Shown here: positions 25,499 to 34,606 of the stretch, in pieces
Layout of the letters: every line of letters starts with the position of its first letter
How positions within the stretch are numbered: the stretch's first letter is position 1
Assembly: GCA_030647435.1 (NCBI GenBank)
Contig: JAUSJX010000054.1
Location: 21,931 to 85,930 of the forward strand
Direction: 5' to 3'
Source of the DNA: Candidatus Rokuibacteriota bacterium
GTDB taxonomy: Bacteria > Methylomirabilota > Methylomirabilia > Rokubacteriales > CSP1-6
Length of the DNA: 64,000 nt
Translations under genes and position numbers: made by a program
The notes under the pieces: generated by a model
What the model was told of the DNA's origin: nothing
Database searches by the model: none
Seen by the model: only the letters and a program-made list of their open reading frames with translations

Positions 25499-27892
25499 CT
25501 ACTTCGGCGCGATGGGGGTGGTGGCCATGCCGGCGCCCCCCTGGCCCGTCACGAGCGACGGCGTCACGAAGATCACCAGCTCGCGGCCGGTCTCGCTGTT
25601 CTCCTTCTGCTTGAAGAGCCAGCCGAGAATGGGGATGTCGCCGAAGAGCGGCACCTTGCGCACGGTCGTGCTGGACGAGCCCTGGGTGACGCCGCCGATG
25701 ACGAGCCGGTCGCCCTCCTTGATCAGGACCTGGGTCTCCGCCTTCCGCCGGTTGATAATGGGCACCGTCATGCCGGGGGTGGGGCTGATGTTGGCGCCTT
25801 GCGAGTTGTTCTCCACGACGATCACCATCTTGATCTTGGTGATGACCTGGTCGCCGACCCTCTCCCGGAGCACCGTCGGCGTCACCTCGAGCTTGAGCAC
25901 GGCCTCCTTGAACTGGATCTGCGTGCCGGCGGAGCTGACCGTGGCGTACGGGATCTCCTCACCGAGCGACAGGGAGGCCTTGTTGTTCTCGACCGTGACG
26001 ATCTCGGGCCGCGCGAGCGTACGCGTCTTGCCCTGTTTGGCCAGGGCCTGGAGCGCCAGGTTGATGTTGAAGCGATTCGAGATCAGGCCGAAGGCTAAGC
26101 CGCCGGCGGGCGCGCCCGCGTTGGTGGCGCCCGGTAGCGCGCCGAAGGGCAGGTTGACCAGATTGCCGCCCAGCGGCAAGCCCGTCGTGCCCGATACCGG
26201 GAAAAGCTGGGAGAGGGTCAGGTTCGGGTTGGCGGCGCTGAAACTGTTCGCCCCAACCGGGGTGCCTGCCACCGCCCCCGCCGTCTGGAAGCCCTGGCCT
26301 ACCAGCGTCGTAGTATTGTTGACATTGCCGACGATGGCGCCGCCCCACTGGACGCCGATGCCCTCGAAGGCGTCGCGGTCGAGGATCTCCATCCGCGCCT
26401 CGATCTTCACCTGCGGCAGCGGGATGTCGAACTTCTCCTTGATCAGCTTCTTGATGCGCTCGAGGTCGGCCTCGTAGTGGCGGATGAAGATGCTGTTGGT
26501 CGGCTTGTGCGCCTGGATCGTGATGCCCTTGGCGAGGACGTCCTGGCTGACCGACACGACCTGCTGGTTCGGCGAGGGCTGGAAGGGCGGGTACGGGCTG
26601 TTCGGCTCCGGCAGCCGGCCGAGGGCCGGGTTCGGGGGGCTCGACCCGACCACGGTCGGGTTCTGCGGCACGCTCTGAATGATTGGCGCAGACGATACCG
26701 GCTGGGTGCCCGAGGGGGGAATGCCGAGGATGCCCTGGAGCGTCTTGGCGAGCTCCTCGGGGTCAGCGTACGACAGGCGGATGGTCTCCTCACGCAGCGG
26801 TCCGCGCGCCTTGGCCTCGGTGATGGCCGCATCGGACTGGAGCTTCTTGTAGGCGGCCTCCGCTTCCTTGAGCTCCGCGTCGGCGCGCTTGGTGCGGATC
26901 TCAGTCTCCGCCTTGACCTGCGCCTCCTGCACGCGCGCCTGCGCCTCGCGTTCCTTGGTCAACTGCTCGATGGACACGATCCGGATGATGCCGTTGCGGT
27001 CGAGCCGCTGCAACCCGCGAGCCTCGAGGATGGTGGCGAGCGCCTGCTCCCAGGTGACGTTGTGTAGCGACACCGACACCTTGCCCTTGACGTCCTCGCC
27101 CGCCACGATGTTGCGCCCGCTCTCGGCGGCCAGGATGCGCAGGAGGTTCACGACGTCCGCGTCCCTGAAGTCGAGCGAGATGAGCTTGTCGCCCGATGGC
27201 GCCTGCCCGCTGGGCATGGACGGTGCGCCGGGCGCGGGCGGCGGAGCGGCCGGCCCCGCCTGGGCGATGCGAGCAGGAGCAGGGGCGGCCTTGGGCTCGA
27301 CTGCCGGCAGGGGCGCCGGAGTGACCGTGGCCATAGCTTCCTTGTCGGGTGCGGCGGGAGGCTTCGCGGGGTCGGCGGCCCGCGCTTCCATGCGCGGCGT
27401 CTCCACGCGGGGGGCCCAGGCTTCGGCCGGCGCCGGCGGGACCTTCGCCTTCGTCTCGCGCGGCTTCGCCGCGGGTTTCTCGGCCTGGGCGGTACCGGCC
27501 GGCTCGAGCACGATGAGCAGGCCTTCGGCGTCTTCGTCGATGCGGTAGCCGACCTTGCGGGAGAGCTCGACCACGACGCGCGCCACGCTGCCCTTCCACT
27601 GGCTGCCGCGCACCTGGCGCACGGGCTCCGTGTCGGACTTGAGCGTGGTCTTGCTCCAGGTGTATGTGGCGCCCGGCAGGTCGACGACGAGACGGTTCGG
27701 GGAGTCGATGAAGCTCGACTGGTACTTTGCCGGACCGCTGGTCTTGATGCGGACGGTGACCCCGTCGGACAGGCGGTCGACGCTGAGTGACGTCACCTGG
27801 ACGGCGGCGTCCGGCGTCTGTGCGGTTCCGATCCCCGCGGCGACAACGGCGAGCAGGAGCAGCAATCCCACGCTCGGCACCATGGCCTTCAT
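25499..27892 (-). CDS. pilQ: type IV pilus secretin
   Basis: 797 residues from ATG at 27892, chosen because [20 protein letters not shown] forms a proper signal peptide; an ATG at 27928 would add 12 residues. After the signal come an AMIN domain (about residues 30-140), a Pro/Ala-rich linker, an STN/N0 domain ([19 protein letters not shown]), a coiled coil rich in Glu and Lys, N1-type domains, and the secretin domain ending [15 protein letters not shown] and [12 protein letters not shown]. It forms the outer membrane gate for the pilus. A Gly/Pro/Asn-rich insert lies ahead of the secretin core. Confidence 0.94.
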   Translation of the reverse strand: MKAMVPSVGLLLLLAVVAAGIGTAQTPDAAVQVTSLSVDRLSDGVTVRIKTSGPAKYQSSFIDSPNRLVVDLPGATYTWSKTTLKSDTEPVRQVRGSQWKGSVARVVVELSRKVGYRIDEDAEGLLIVLEPAGTAQAEKPAAKPRETKAKVPPAPAEAWAPRVETPRMEARAADPAKPPAAPDKEAMATVTPAPLPAVEPKAAPAPARIAQAGPAAPPPAPGAPSMPSGQAPSGDKLISLDFRDADVVNLLRILAAESGRNIVAGEDVKGKVSVSLHNVTWEQALATILEARGLQRLDRNGIIRIVSIEQLTKEREAQARVQEAQVKAETEIRTKRADAELKEAEAAYKKLQSDAAITEAKARGPLREETIRLSYADPEELAKTLQGILGIPPSGTQPVSSAPIIQSVPQNPTVVGSSPPNPALGRLPEPNSPYPPFQPSPNQQVVSVSQDVLAKGITIQAHKPTNSIFIRHYEADLERIKKLIKEKFDIPLPQVKIEARMEILDRDAFEGIGVQWGGAIVGNVNNTTTLVGQGFQTAGAVAGTPVGANSFSAANPNLTLSQLFPVSGTTGLPLGGNLVNLPFGALPGATNAGAPAGGLAFGLISNRFNINLALQALAKQGKTRTLARPEIVTVENNKASLSLGEEIPYATVSSAGTQIQFKEAVLKLEVTPTVLRERVGDQVITKIKMVIVVENNSQGANISPTPGMTVPIINRRKAETQVLIKEGDRLVIGGVTQGSSSTTVRKVPLFGDIPILGWLFKQKENSETGRELVIFVTPSLVTGQGGAGMATTPIAPK

Positions 27893-27929
27893 CGGGCGAT
27901 CACCCCTTTCGCGGCTCTGTGTCCGCATG

Positions 27930-28433
27930 TCAGTCGAGGACCAAGCGCAGGGTCACCGAGGTGGGACCCTGACCCGGCTGCGCCGCGACCGCGAAGGTCA
28001 CGGTGGTTCCGGTGATTCCGGTCACCCGTCCGTTGCCGACAGCGTCGCCGCTCTTGAGAATATACCCGACACCGTCGGGCCCTTCGACGAGGGCCAGCGT
28101 GCCCTGGCGGCCCTGCACGATGCCTACCAGCTTCGCTGCCGTGATGTTGATCCCCTTGGCCTCGAGCGCCAGCGAGACGGGCGAAAACGGGTCGCGGCGG
28201 CTCTTGGCGTCGTAGGCCAGTGGCGGGAGCACGGGGCCCGCGCCCGGATCGAGTGGGCGGACGGCGGACGCTCCGGGCCCGGCCGGCGCCTGGGGAGCCG
28301 CTGGTGCGGCTACGGGCACCGGGGGCTTGGGCGGGGCGGGCGGCGGCTCGGCTCCGCCACAGGCGCCGAGCAGCGTCGCCCCGACGATCGGCGCGACCTT
28401 CCAGCTCAGCTTCATTGGCCAGCGCAGCTTCAT
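27930..28433 (-). CDS. pilP: type IV pilus lipoprotein PilP
   Basis: 167 residues from ATG at 28433, which overlaps the pilO stop as ATGA. A lipoprotein signal ends in the lipobox LLGAC, so Cys25 or so would be lipidated. A Pro/Ala linker follows, then the PilP beta domain (RRDPFSPVSLALEAKGINI, TLALVEGPDGVGYILKSGD). It links the PilNO inner membrane complex to PilQ. The frame remains open far upstream, but only as a shadow of pilO and pilN. Confidence 0.9.
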   Translation of the reverse strand: MKLRWPMKLSWKVAPIVGATLLGACGGAEPPPAPPKPPVPVAAPAAPQAPAGPGASAVRPLDPGAGPVLPPLAYDAKSRRDPFSPVSLALEAKGINITAAKLVGIVQGRQGTLALVEGPDGVGYILKSGDAVGNGRVTGITGTTVTFAVAAQPGQGPTSVTLRLVLD

Positions 28434-29083
28434 CGGGACTGCCCCGGCGGCGCGGCGGCGGGCGACCCTGCCGGCGCACGCGGCGCCGCGGGGGAGCCCG
28501 GCTTGACGGGCGGCGGCGGCGCGCCTTCCGGCCTGAACGTATACGTCGCCAGCGTCATCTCGGCCCGGAGCGTGCCCGTGGGCCGGTCGATGCCGATCAC
28601 GCGGAAGTCGCCCAGCGACACGATGCGCGGCATCTTGCCCACGCGCTCCAGGAAGGCGCCCAGCTGGTGATAGGTGCACTCGGCCGTGACCGAGATCGGC
28701 ACCTCCGACAGCACGTCCCGGTCCTCGGCCGCCTTCGGCTGGAAGAGCGAGACGCCGAGCCCCGACTGCGTGGCGAGGTCCGACACCTGGCGGTACACCT
28801 GCGGAATCTCGCGCTCCGAGGGCAGCCGCTCCTTGGCCGTATCGAGGCGCTTGCGCAACGCCTCGGCCAGCGCGCGGAACGGGCGGAGGTTGGCTTCGTC
28901 CGCCTTCGCCTTGAGCACCTCGGCGCGGCGGACCTCGTTTTCCTCCAGGAGAGTGTCGCGCTCCGCACGGGCGCCGGAGATGAGGAAGAAGTAACCCAGC
29001 GCGCCCACTATGACGAGCACCATCGCGCCGAAGATCAGCTTCTGCGGGCGCGGCGCGTTGACGATGGTGTCGAGTGCGCCCAC
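28430..29083 (-). CDS. pilO: type IV pilus inner membrane protein PilO
   Basis: 217 residues: short cytoplasmic start, one membrane helix (LIFGAMVLVIVGALGYFFLI), a coiled coil (about residues 40-90) and a periplasmic ferredoxin-like domain (LGVSLFQPKAAEDRD... YHQLGAFLERVGKMPRIV). The C-terminus is a proline-rich tail that overlaps pilP. It pairs with PilN in the alignment complex. Confidence 0.92.
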   Translation of the reverse strand: MGALDTIVNAPRPQKLIFGAMVLVIVGALGYFFLISGARAERDTLLEENEVRRAEVLKAKADEANLRPFRALAEALRKRLDTAKERLPSEREIPQVYRQVSDLATQSGLGVSLFQPKAAEDRDVLSEVPISVTAECTYHQLGAFLERVGKMPRIVSLGDFRVIGIDRPTGTLRAEMTLATYTFRPEGAPPPPVKPGSPAAPRAPAGSPAAAPPGQSR

Positions 29084-29086
29084 GGC

Positions 29087-29635
29087 TCAGGGCTCGAAGC
29101 GCGTGACCACCTCGAAGGTGATCAGGCGCGGCGACTTGGTCAGGTCCTGCTTGGCGTCCACGATGTCCACGTCCTTGAACCTGCCGCTGGCCTTGAGGTT
29201 GGCCATGAAGTCGGACAGGGCCGTCGCGCTGTAGGTGGTGCCGGCGAACCGAAGCTGCGTCCCCTTCTCCTCCATACGCGTGAGCCAGAGGTCCTTGGGC
29301 AGGGTGTCGAGGACGGCGTCGAGCAGGTAGACGGGACGGGTTTGGCGACGCGCCACGAGCTCGATGGCGTTGACCCGGCGCTCGAGCAACTCCTTGTCGC
29401 GTCGGAAGCGCTGGCCTTCGGCGATGATCACCTTGAGCTTGTCCGCCTGCTTCTTGTTCTCGGCGATCTCGGTGTTCAGGCGCTTGGTCTCCACCGAGAG
29501 GCTCAACCACCAGCCGCCCAGCACAAGCACGAGCCCCAGGGCGACCGCTCCGAAGAGTATGCCCAGGTTGAAGCTCGGGATGGAGAGGCTGACGCGGCTC
29601 TTGGTCGAGGGCGGCGCCAGGTTGATCCTGATCAT
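29087..29635 (-). CDS. pilN: type IV pilus inner membrane protein PilN
   Basis: 182 residues from MIRINLAPPSTKSR, where the N-terminal INLAP motif is the PilM-binding peptide. One membrane helix follows (GAVALGLVLVLGGWWLSL), then a coiled coil and a PilN periplasmic domain (LLDAVLDTLPKDLWLTRMEE). Its ATG overlaps the pilM stop as ATGA, and pilO begins three bases after it. Confidence 0.93.
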   Translation of the reverse strand: MIRINLAPPSTKSRVSLSIPSFNLGILFGAVALGLVLVLGGWWLSLSVETKRLNTEIAENKKQADKLKVIIAEGQRFRRDKELLERRVNAIELVARRQTRPVYLLDAVLDTLPKDLWLTRMEEKGTQLRFAGTTYSATALSDFMANLKASGRFKDVDIVDAKQDLTKSPRLITFEVVTRFEP

Positions 29636-30693
29636 GCGCCCTTGTCTCCCGGACGCCGCAGCCCAAGCCCTACGGCCACCGCAAGGAGGGGCCCGGCCTG
29701 GTCGAGCTCCTCGGCCGAGAACTGGCCGGCGTCGTGCTCTACGCGCTCGAGCGGCCGCGCGACTTCCACCGGCACGCCCCAGGAGGAAGACAGGAACTCG
29801 TCGATCCCCGCGAGGCGCGCGCAGCCGCCCGACAGCACGATGCGGCCGATGCGCTCCGACTCGGCCGTCGACGCGAAGTAGTCGAAGGTGCGCTGGACCT
29901 CCAGCGAGAGGTCGCGCGACACGGCCTCGAGCGCGGGCACGAGATCGTCCCAGGCGACTCCGACGTCCTGGCCCTGCTTGGCCGCCTCGGCCTTCTCGAA
30001 GGGAATGTTGAGCCGCTGCGCGATGGCCAGGGTGTAGTTGTGGCCGCCGAAGGGAACGTCGCGCGCGAAGACGGAGGTGCCGCCGCGCACGACGTTGGTC
30101 TTCATGACGGTGGCGCCGATGTCGATGAGCGCCACGGCCTCGTCGGCCGGCTCCGGATGGTTCAGCTCGAACTGGTTCTGGATTGCGAAGGCGTCGAGGT
30201 CCACGACGAGGGCCTCGAGGCCGGCCTGCTCCACGGCCGCGACGTATTCGAGCACCTTGACCTTCTTCACCGCGACCAGGACCACCGACATGGAGTTGAC
30301 CGACTCGCCGACGACCTGGTAGTCGAGGAAGACGTCGTCCACCGCGAAGGGAATGTGGTGCTCGGCCTCCAGCGTGATGGCGTCGGCCAGCTCCTTCGGC
30401 GTCACCTTGGGCAGGGGGACACGCTTCATGATGCCTTCGCGTCCCGAGACAGAGATGACCGCGGCGGTGCCCTTGATGCCGGCCTTCTGCACGCATTCCC
30501 TGACGGCGTCGCTGACGAGACCGGGCTCCTTGATGCTGCCCTCGCTGATCACGTCACGGGGCAGGGCGACCTGGGCGAATGCCGTGAGGCCCCACCCGCC
30601 TTTCCCTTCACGGAGCTCGACCGCTTTGATCGAGCTGGACCCAATGTCGAGCCCAAAGGTCAAGGGCTTCTTGCCCATTCCGAACAACCCCAT
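29632..30693 (-). CDS. pilM: type IV pilus assembly ATPase-like protein PilM
   Basis: 353 residues from ATG at 30693 (MGLFGMGKKPLTFGLDIGSS). The actin-like fold is shown by FGLDIGSSSIKAVEL (phosphate loop 1), AVALIDIGATVMKTNV (phosphate 2) and IVLSGGCARLAGIDEF. It sits on the inner membrane and binds the PilN N-terminus. First gene of the pilMNOPQ-aroCB operon, with its own promoter at 30797-30826. Confidence 0.94.
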   Translation of the reverse strand: MGLFGMGKKPLTFGLDIGSSSIKAVELREGKGGWGLTAFAQVALPRDVISEGSIKEPGLVSDAVRECVQKAGIKGTAAVISVSGREGIMKRVPLPKVTPKELADAITLEAEHHIPFAVDDVFLDYQVVGESVNSMSVVLVAVKKVKVLEYVAAVEQAGLEALVVDLDAFAIQNQFELNHPEPADEAVALIDIGATVMKTNVVRGGTSVFARDVPFGGHNYTLAIAQRLNIPFEKAEAAKQGQDVGVAWDDLVPALEAVSRDLSLEVQRTFDYFASTAESERIGRIVLSGGCARLAGIDEFLSSSWGVPVEVARPLERVEHDAGQFSAEELDQAGPLLAVAVGLGLRRPGDKGA

Positions 30694-30766
30694 GGCCGGC
30701 TCCCGGTCCTGCTGACCGCCGACTCCCATGAGGGGGTCCCTGCGGCCGAGTGAAGGTTGACTGCCC

Positions 30767-30785
30767 GTCAGCAAAAAATGCTGAC
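30767..30785 (-). promoter_or_regulatory. stem-loop at the predicted 5' end of the pilM transcript
   Basis: A perfect 7-bp stem (GTCAGCA / TGCTGAC) closes a five-base A/T loop. It starts about five bases after the predicted pilM transcription start. Hairpins at the extreme 5' end commonly protect mRNA from decay; it could also act as an attenuator, though no long U-tract follows it. Confidence 0.55.
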
Positions 30786-30796
30786 CTCTCGCGTAG

Positions 30797-30826
30797 TTTA
30801 TAACGGGGGCTGGGCCCAACTGTCAA
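30797..30826 (-). promoter_or_regulatory. sigma70-type promoter of pilMNOPQ-aroCB
   Basis: On the minus strand a perfect TTGACA (30826-30821) and TATAAA (30802-30797) are 18 bases apart (17 if the second box is read as TTATAA). The spacer is very G/C-rich. The predicted start is near 30790, roughly 100 bases before the pilM ATG. Confidence 0.7.
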
Positions 30827-30844
30827 CTGTTCGACGCTACTAGA

Positions 30845-30864
30845 TAAAGGGGTCTCGACTCCCC
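30845..30864 (-). terminator. weak candidate terminator after the pilX-like gene
   Basis: Minus strand GGGG, eight bases, CCCC, then TTTA (30864 down to 30845), 22 bases after the pilX-like stop and before the pilM promoter. The stem is only four pairs, so termination is uncertain. Confidence 0.3.
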
Positions 30865-30886
30865 GGAGCCCGACGGATGGGGCAAA

Positions 30887-32068
30887 TTAGGGGTCTGAAG
30901 GCTCGCGGTACGACCCGGCCTTGAGCATCCAGCCTCTCGGCACGGTGCCGTCGCCTCCGGAAGCTGCCGCGCAGTCAAACGTAAGAGCTGGGCCGCCGCC
31001 GGTCCGGGAGAGGCTCCCAGAGCCGCCGCGCACACCTGCGGCAACGACCTGCCCCTCGATGCCTCCCGGTGTCGCGCCGCGATACGCGAAGCCGTCCTGC
31101 GCATATACGAGTCCGCGCACGCGCGCGTCGCCCGAGATCTCGAGGGAGCCGGCGACGACGAGCCAGCCGCGGAAGGCGCCTCCGACGAGCTCGGCTCGCG
31201 CGAGCTCCGCCGCGGGGGTCGCGTCCGTGATGGGAGCCCCATTCGCCGTATCGACGAACACGAGGCCCTCTGGAGCGGGACGCGAGGCGTCGAAAAGGAC
31301 CGAGCCCCTGTAGTAACTGCCGCGCGCGCGGGCCAGCCGCTTGAGCGCAAGGAGGTCGACATCCGTGAAGTTCCATGCGAGCGCCGCATCGGCCGGCTGC
31401 GCCTGCACGTAGTCCCCAGCTTCGTTGGGCGTGTCGTTGCCGTCGGCACCCCAGACCTTCGCGGTCGGCGCCACGCTCACGACGCCGCTCGACCAGGCGC
31501 CCCGCTTGCTGCCGCACCGCGCGTCTGCCCTTGCGTCCACTGTCACCTCGGCGGTGACCTCGAGATCACCCCGCACGCAGAGCGCACAGGGTGCGCTTTC
31601 CGCAGGCGCGCGCAGCCGCCACAGCGTGCCGGTGATGCGCTGGTGGGCTTTGGGACGGGTGTCCCCGGCGTCGTCAGTCGGCGCCCATCCTATCGACAGC
31701 ACGTCGCGCTCGTTCTGGGCCGCGCCGGCGACAACCTCGAGACGGAAGCCGCCCAGGGGCGCACCCCCGGCCGCCATGACGATGAGCCGGCTTCCGTCGT
31801 ACGGCGGCGGGACCGTAGGCGGCAAGGGGTCTCGTAGCCCGTTGGGCGCCTCGGGATTTGCGAGGGCCCAGAGGGCCTGCTCGATGCCGGCCTCGGCCAG
31901 CGCTCGTGCCTGCGCCGTGCGGAGCTGATTGGCCGCGATGGTGGGCTCCGTCGCCGACATGACGGAGAGCCCGAGGATCAAGGACGAGAGCAGTACCAGC
32001 GTGACGATGGCCAGCGGCAACGCGGCGCCCCGCTTGTCCATCCAGAGCCGGACCAGGAATCCCCTCAC
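30887..32068 (-). CDS. PilX-like type IV pilus assembly protein
   Basis: 393 residues from GTG at 32068, which overlaps the pilV-like stop as GTGA; ATG at 32041 is an alternative. The N-terminus is a class of short pilin-like helix with a possible cleavage site in KRG|AALPLAIV and a hydrophobic stretch to about residue 30, then AQARALAEAGIEQALWALAN, a segment typical of PilX N-terminal regions. The rest is a long, mostly beta, cysteine-containing domain. PilX proteins are minor pilins that prime pilus assembly. The family call rests mainly on the N-terminus and position. Confidence 0.65.
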   Translation of the reverse strand: MRGFLVRLWMDKRGAALPLAIVTLVLLSSLILGLSVMSATEPTIAANQLRTAQARALAEAGIEQALWALANPEAPNGLRDPLPPTVPPPYDGSRLIVMAAGGAPLGGFRLEVVAGAAQNERDVLSIGWAPTDDAGDTRPKAHQRITGTLWRLRAPAESAPCALCVRGDLEVTAEVTVDARADARCGSKRGAWSSGVVSVAPTAKVWGADGNDTPNEAGDYVQAQPADAALAWNFTDVDLLALKRLARARGSYYRGSVLFDASRPAPEGLVFVDTANGAPITDATPAAELARAELVGGAFRGWLVVAGSLEISGDARVRGLVYAQDGFAYRGATPGGIEGQVVAAGVRGGSGSLSRTGGGPALTFDCAAASGGDGTVPRGWMLKAGSYREPSDP

Positions 32069-32520
32069 CGCTGGGCGACGAGCGTCGTGACGGAGACCGT
32101 CTTGTCGAGCGCAGCCAGGCCTGAGCCCGTGACCGGCCGGTACGCCACGGTCACCGTCACTTGCCGAAGGCGCCCGGAGGTGATGACGCCGCAACCGGGT
32201 GGAAGGCCGCAGTCGAGGACTCTGACCTGACGGCTATAGCCGGCGTATGGGTCGGGCAGCGCCGCCTCGTCGGCGAAGGTTGTCGTGCCGCCGCTCTGCG
32301 GAGGGGACAGCGGCGCACCTGACACGCCGAGTCGATCCACGGGCGGTGCCGCGCTCCACGCAGCGGTGCGGACCTTTTCGAGGCGCGCGCTGGCGAGAAA
32401 AGTGGCGGTCGAAAGTTTGGCGCCCTCGCTCACGGCGACGCCCGCCACGGGAATGGCGGAAGTGAGCGCGGAGAGGCCGATGGCTACCACCGCGACGGCC
32501 GCCAAGACCTCGACAAGCAT
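32065..32520 (-). CDS. PilV-like minor pilin lacking its leader peptide
   Basis: 151 residues starting directly at MLVEVLAAVAVVAIGLSALT, the hydrophobic pilin helix. A normal prepilin has a basic leader ending in Gly just before FTLVE. Here an in-frame TGA lies three codons before the ATG, and no frame upstream gives a leader, so the prepilin peptidase site is missing and the conserved Glu is at position 4. The mature domain has Cys pairs (DCGLPPGCGVI). It may be decayed or have an unusual start. The stop overlaps the pilX-like start. Confidence 0.6.
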   Translation of the reverse strand: MLVEVLAAVAVVAIGLSALTSAIPVAGVAVSEGAKLSTATFLASARLEKVRTAAWSAAPPVDRLGVSGAPLSPPQSGGTTTFADEAALPDPYAGYSRQVRVLDCGLPPGCGVITSGRLRQVTVTVAYRPVTGSGLAALDKTVSVTTLVAQR

Positions 32521-32526
32521 CCCGGT

Positions 32527-32691
32527 TCAGGGCTCTACGGTCGCGTGGACGGACGTCGGGGCGAGGACGCTCTGGCTGTGACTGGGCTGGGTGACGTGAA
32601 CGGCTGCCGCCGACCCGCTGCCCAGTTGCCCGCTGCCCAGTTCGTAGTGCAGTGCCGCCGAAGCACTGTGCACAAAGACGTCGACGAGCAT
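32527..32691 (-). CDS. possible 54-residue ORF between fimT-like and pilV-like genes
   Basis: An ATG-initiated frame of 55 codons fits between its neighbours with gaps of 8 and 6 bases. The product (MLVDVFVHSASAALHYELGS at the start) has no recognised domain and is His/Ser-rich. Its first bases resemble the first bases of the pilV-like gene (15 of 17), 171 bases away. Part of it is a 15-base repeat encoding LGSGQ. It may be a small pilus gene, or remains of the lost pilV leader or of a pilW. Confidence 0.25.
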   Translation of the reverse strand: MLVDVFVHSASAALHYELGSGQLGSGSAAAVHVTQPSHSQSVLAPTSVHATVEP

Positions 32692-32699
32692 TGCCTCGC

Positions 32700-33179
32700 T
32701 CAGGGTCCGATGGTCACGCGACCGGAGGCCGAGACGAGGACGCTCAGGCTGGAGGTGCCGTTGGTGACCGTGAGGGTGGCGGCCGGAGCTGCGGCGCCCA
32801 GGTTGTTGAACACCGGGATGGCGCTGGTAGCGAGGGTGATGCCGTCGGGTGTCGGGATATTGCCAGCAGCGTTCGTGCCGGATCCCGTCCAGACGCCGGG
32901 ACTCTGGCAGTTTCCCTGCTTGGTGTAGGTGATCGCCGTCGCGGTGATCCCTACCGAGACGGAGCAGTTCATCTGGATAGCGAGCTGGCGGCCTTGGTTC
33001 AGATAGGCGGCAACATCCGCGGCGGCTCCCCGCACCTGGGCGCTTTGGTAGTAGGTGATGAACGCCGGGAGGGAGAGGCTGAAAAGCGCCCCGATCACGG
33101 CCAGCAGAACCGTCAACTCGGCGAGGCTGAAGCCGGCTTGGCTCTGGGCTGGTCCTCTGTGCGGACGGATAACGCTCAT
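32700..33179 (-). CDS. FimT/GspH-type pseudopilin
   Basis: 159 residues. A 16-residue leader ends in QAG, and cleavage gives FSLAELTVLLAVIGALFSL, with Glu at +5 as in type IV prepilins. The rest fits FimT/GspH minor pilins (a helix with YLNQGRQLAIQMNCSVSVG, then beta strands). It probably acts in priming or DNA binding at the pilus tip. It lies 53 bases after pilD and begins the minor pilin run. Confidence 0.82.
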   Translation of the reverse strand: MSVIRPHRGPAQSQAGFSLAELTVLLAVIGALFSLSLPAFITYYQSAQVRGAAADVAAYLNQGRQLAIQMNCSVSVGITATAITYTKQGNCQSPGVWTGSGTNAAGNIPTPDGITLATSAIPVFNNLGAAAPAATLTVTNGTSSLSVLVSASGRVTIGP

Positions 33180-33232
33180 GGCGGATTATTGAAGCAAGAA
33201 AGGGGCCAGCTGGGACCCCCTTGAAATCGGTT

Positions 33233-33985
33233 TCAGCTCAAGAAACGGCCGAGATACCAGTCCAAGAGGGTATTTCCCCAAAAAAGGCTGACCACGGCCC
33301 CCAAGGCCAGAAACGGACCGAAGGGCACGGGGTCCTTCCTACCCTTGGTCCCGGTCACGAGGAGCCCGATGGCCACGGCGCCTCCGGCGAAGACCCCTAC
33401 GAGGATGGCCAGAAGCACCAGCTTCCAGCCGAGGAAGGCTCCCATCATGGCGCCGAGCTTCATGTCGCCCCCGCCCATGCCTCCGCCGCTCGCGAGGATG
33501 ATCGCCAGAAAGAGGCCTCCGCCAACCAGGATGCCGAACAGCGTGTCGAGCCAGGCGGCAGGATGGAGGGCCATAGCCAGCCCGGCCCCGACAACGATCC
33601 CCGGCAGCGTGATGACGTCGGGAATGATCTGGTGATCCAGGTCGATGGCGGTGATCGCGACAAGGGCCGCCAACAGGAGGAGCGCCGCGCCGAGGTCGAG
33701 CGCCGGTCCGAACCGCCGGGCGGCCAGCAGGAACAGCACCGCCGTCAGGAGCTCGACCGCCGGGTAACGCCACGAGATGCGGGCTTGACAGCTGCGGCAG
33801 CGCGCACGGAGCCATAGCCAGGAGAAGACGGGCACGTTGTCGTACCAGCGGATGGGGCTGCCGCAGGCTGGACAGGCCGACGGCGGATGCACGACGCTCC
33901 GGCCGTCGGGAAGGCGTGCGATCACGACGTTGAGGAAGCTGCCGATGACGAGGCCAAAGAGGAAGCACGCCGCGTCGAGGAACAT
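33233..33985 (-). CDS. pilD: prepilin peptidase
   Basis: 250 residues from ATG at 33985, normal length. The N-terminal methyltransferase part has the two CxxC pairs (CPACGSPI and CRSCQA). The aspartyl protease part has the aspartate in AITAIDLDHQIIPD and GGGDMKLGAMMG. It cleaves and N-methylates the pilins encoded around it. It lies downstream of pilA, beyond a long hairpin. Confidence 0.95.
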   Translation of the reverse strand: MFLDAACFLFGLVIGSFLNVVIARLPDGRSVVHPPSACPACGSPIRWYDNVPVFSWLWLRARCRSCQARISWRYPAVELLTAVLFLLAARRFGPALDLGAALLLLAALVAITAIDLDHQIIPDVITLPGIVVGAGLAMALHPAAWLDTLFGILVGGGLFLAIILASGGGMGGGDMKLGAMMGAFLGWKLVLLAILVGVFAGGAVAIGLLVTGTKGRKDPVPFGPFLALGAVVSLFWGNTLLDWYLGRFLS

Positions 33986-34055
33986 GGGCGGGACCACGGC
34001 GTGATTGTACAGGAGCGAGGTCTGGAGCCCGGCAGGATCGCGGCGACGCAGGTGC

Positions 34056-34087
34056 GACGAGGGAGGGGCGTGGGCCCCTCCCTCGTC
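34056..34087 (-). terminator. long perfect hairpin downstream of pilA
   Basis: A perfect 14-bp stem (GACGAGGGAGGGGC and its complement) with a four-base loop lies 25 bases after the pilA stop and about 70 bases before pilD. There is no U-tract after it on the minus strand, so it may stabilise the abundant pilA mRNA and limit read-through rather than act as a classical terminator. Confidence 0.6.
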
Positions 34088-34112
34088 CGGCCGGCAATGA
34101 GTGAATGGCCTG

Positions 34113-34529
34113 CTACGGCACGGTGATGGTCGTGGCGTCGCCATTAGCGGTGATGGAGAAGGTCCCGGCGGTGCTCGACGTGTAGCCGTAGGCGGTCCAG
34201 CCCGGCGAGCCGCCCGGAGGCGGAGCGGGCACGCGGGTGACGAAGGGGCCAGCGCTCTGGTTCAGGCCGTTGAGAGTGGCCACAGTCAGATCGGTCAGGG
34301 CCACCGGCAGCGTGCCCATGTGGGCCGTGAAGATGCTGACCGACGACGCAAGCGTCCGCATGTCGGCCTGCGCCTTGGCGACGCGGGCGCGGGTCTGGAC
34401 GTTGGCGTACAGCGGGATGGCGATGGCGGCCAGGATGCCGATGATGGCCACCACGATCATCAACTCGATGAGCGTGAAGCCGCGCTGGTTGCCCAGCACT
34501 GTCCTCTTCTTGTGCCACAGGCTAATCAT
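34113..34529 (-). CDS. pilA: type IV major pilin
   Basis: 138 residues. A 17-residue basic leader ending in NQRG is followed by mature [18 protein letters not shown] with Glu at +5, the classic type IVa pilin start. The short globular part ends [17 protein letters not shown] and has no C-terminal cysteine pair, so it lacks the usual D-loop disulphide. A GGGGGAG sequence lies eight bases before ATG 34529. A sigma54 promoter lies 80 bases upstream. It is subunit of the pilus fibre and substrate of PilD. Confidence 0.95.
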   Translation of the reverse strand: MISLWHKKRTVLGNQRGFTLIELMIVVAIIGILAAIAIPLYANVQTRARVAKAQADMRTLASSVSIFTAHMGTLPVALTDLTVATLNGLNQSAGPFVTRVPAPPPGGSPGWTAYGYTSSTAGTFSITANGDATTITVP

Positions 34530-34606
34530 CTCTTTGTCTCCCCCTTGTCAAGTATGGGGTCTCTCGACCCCGGTATGAAGGCTTAGCCTTCTTGGCACTT
34601 ACAGAA

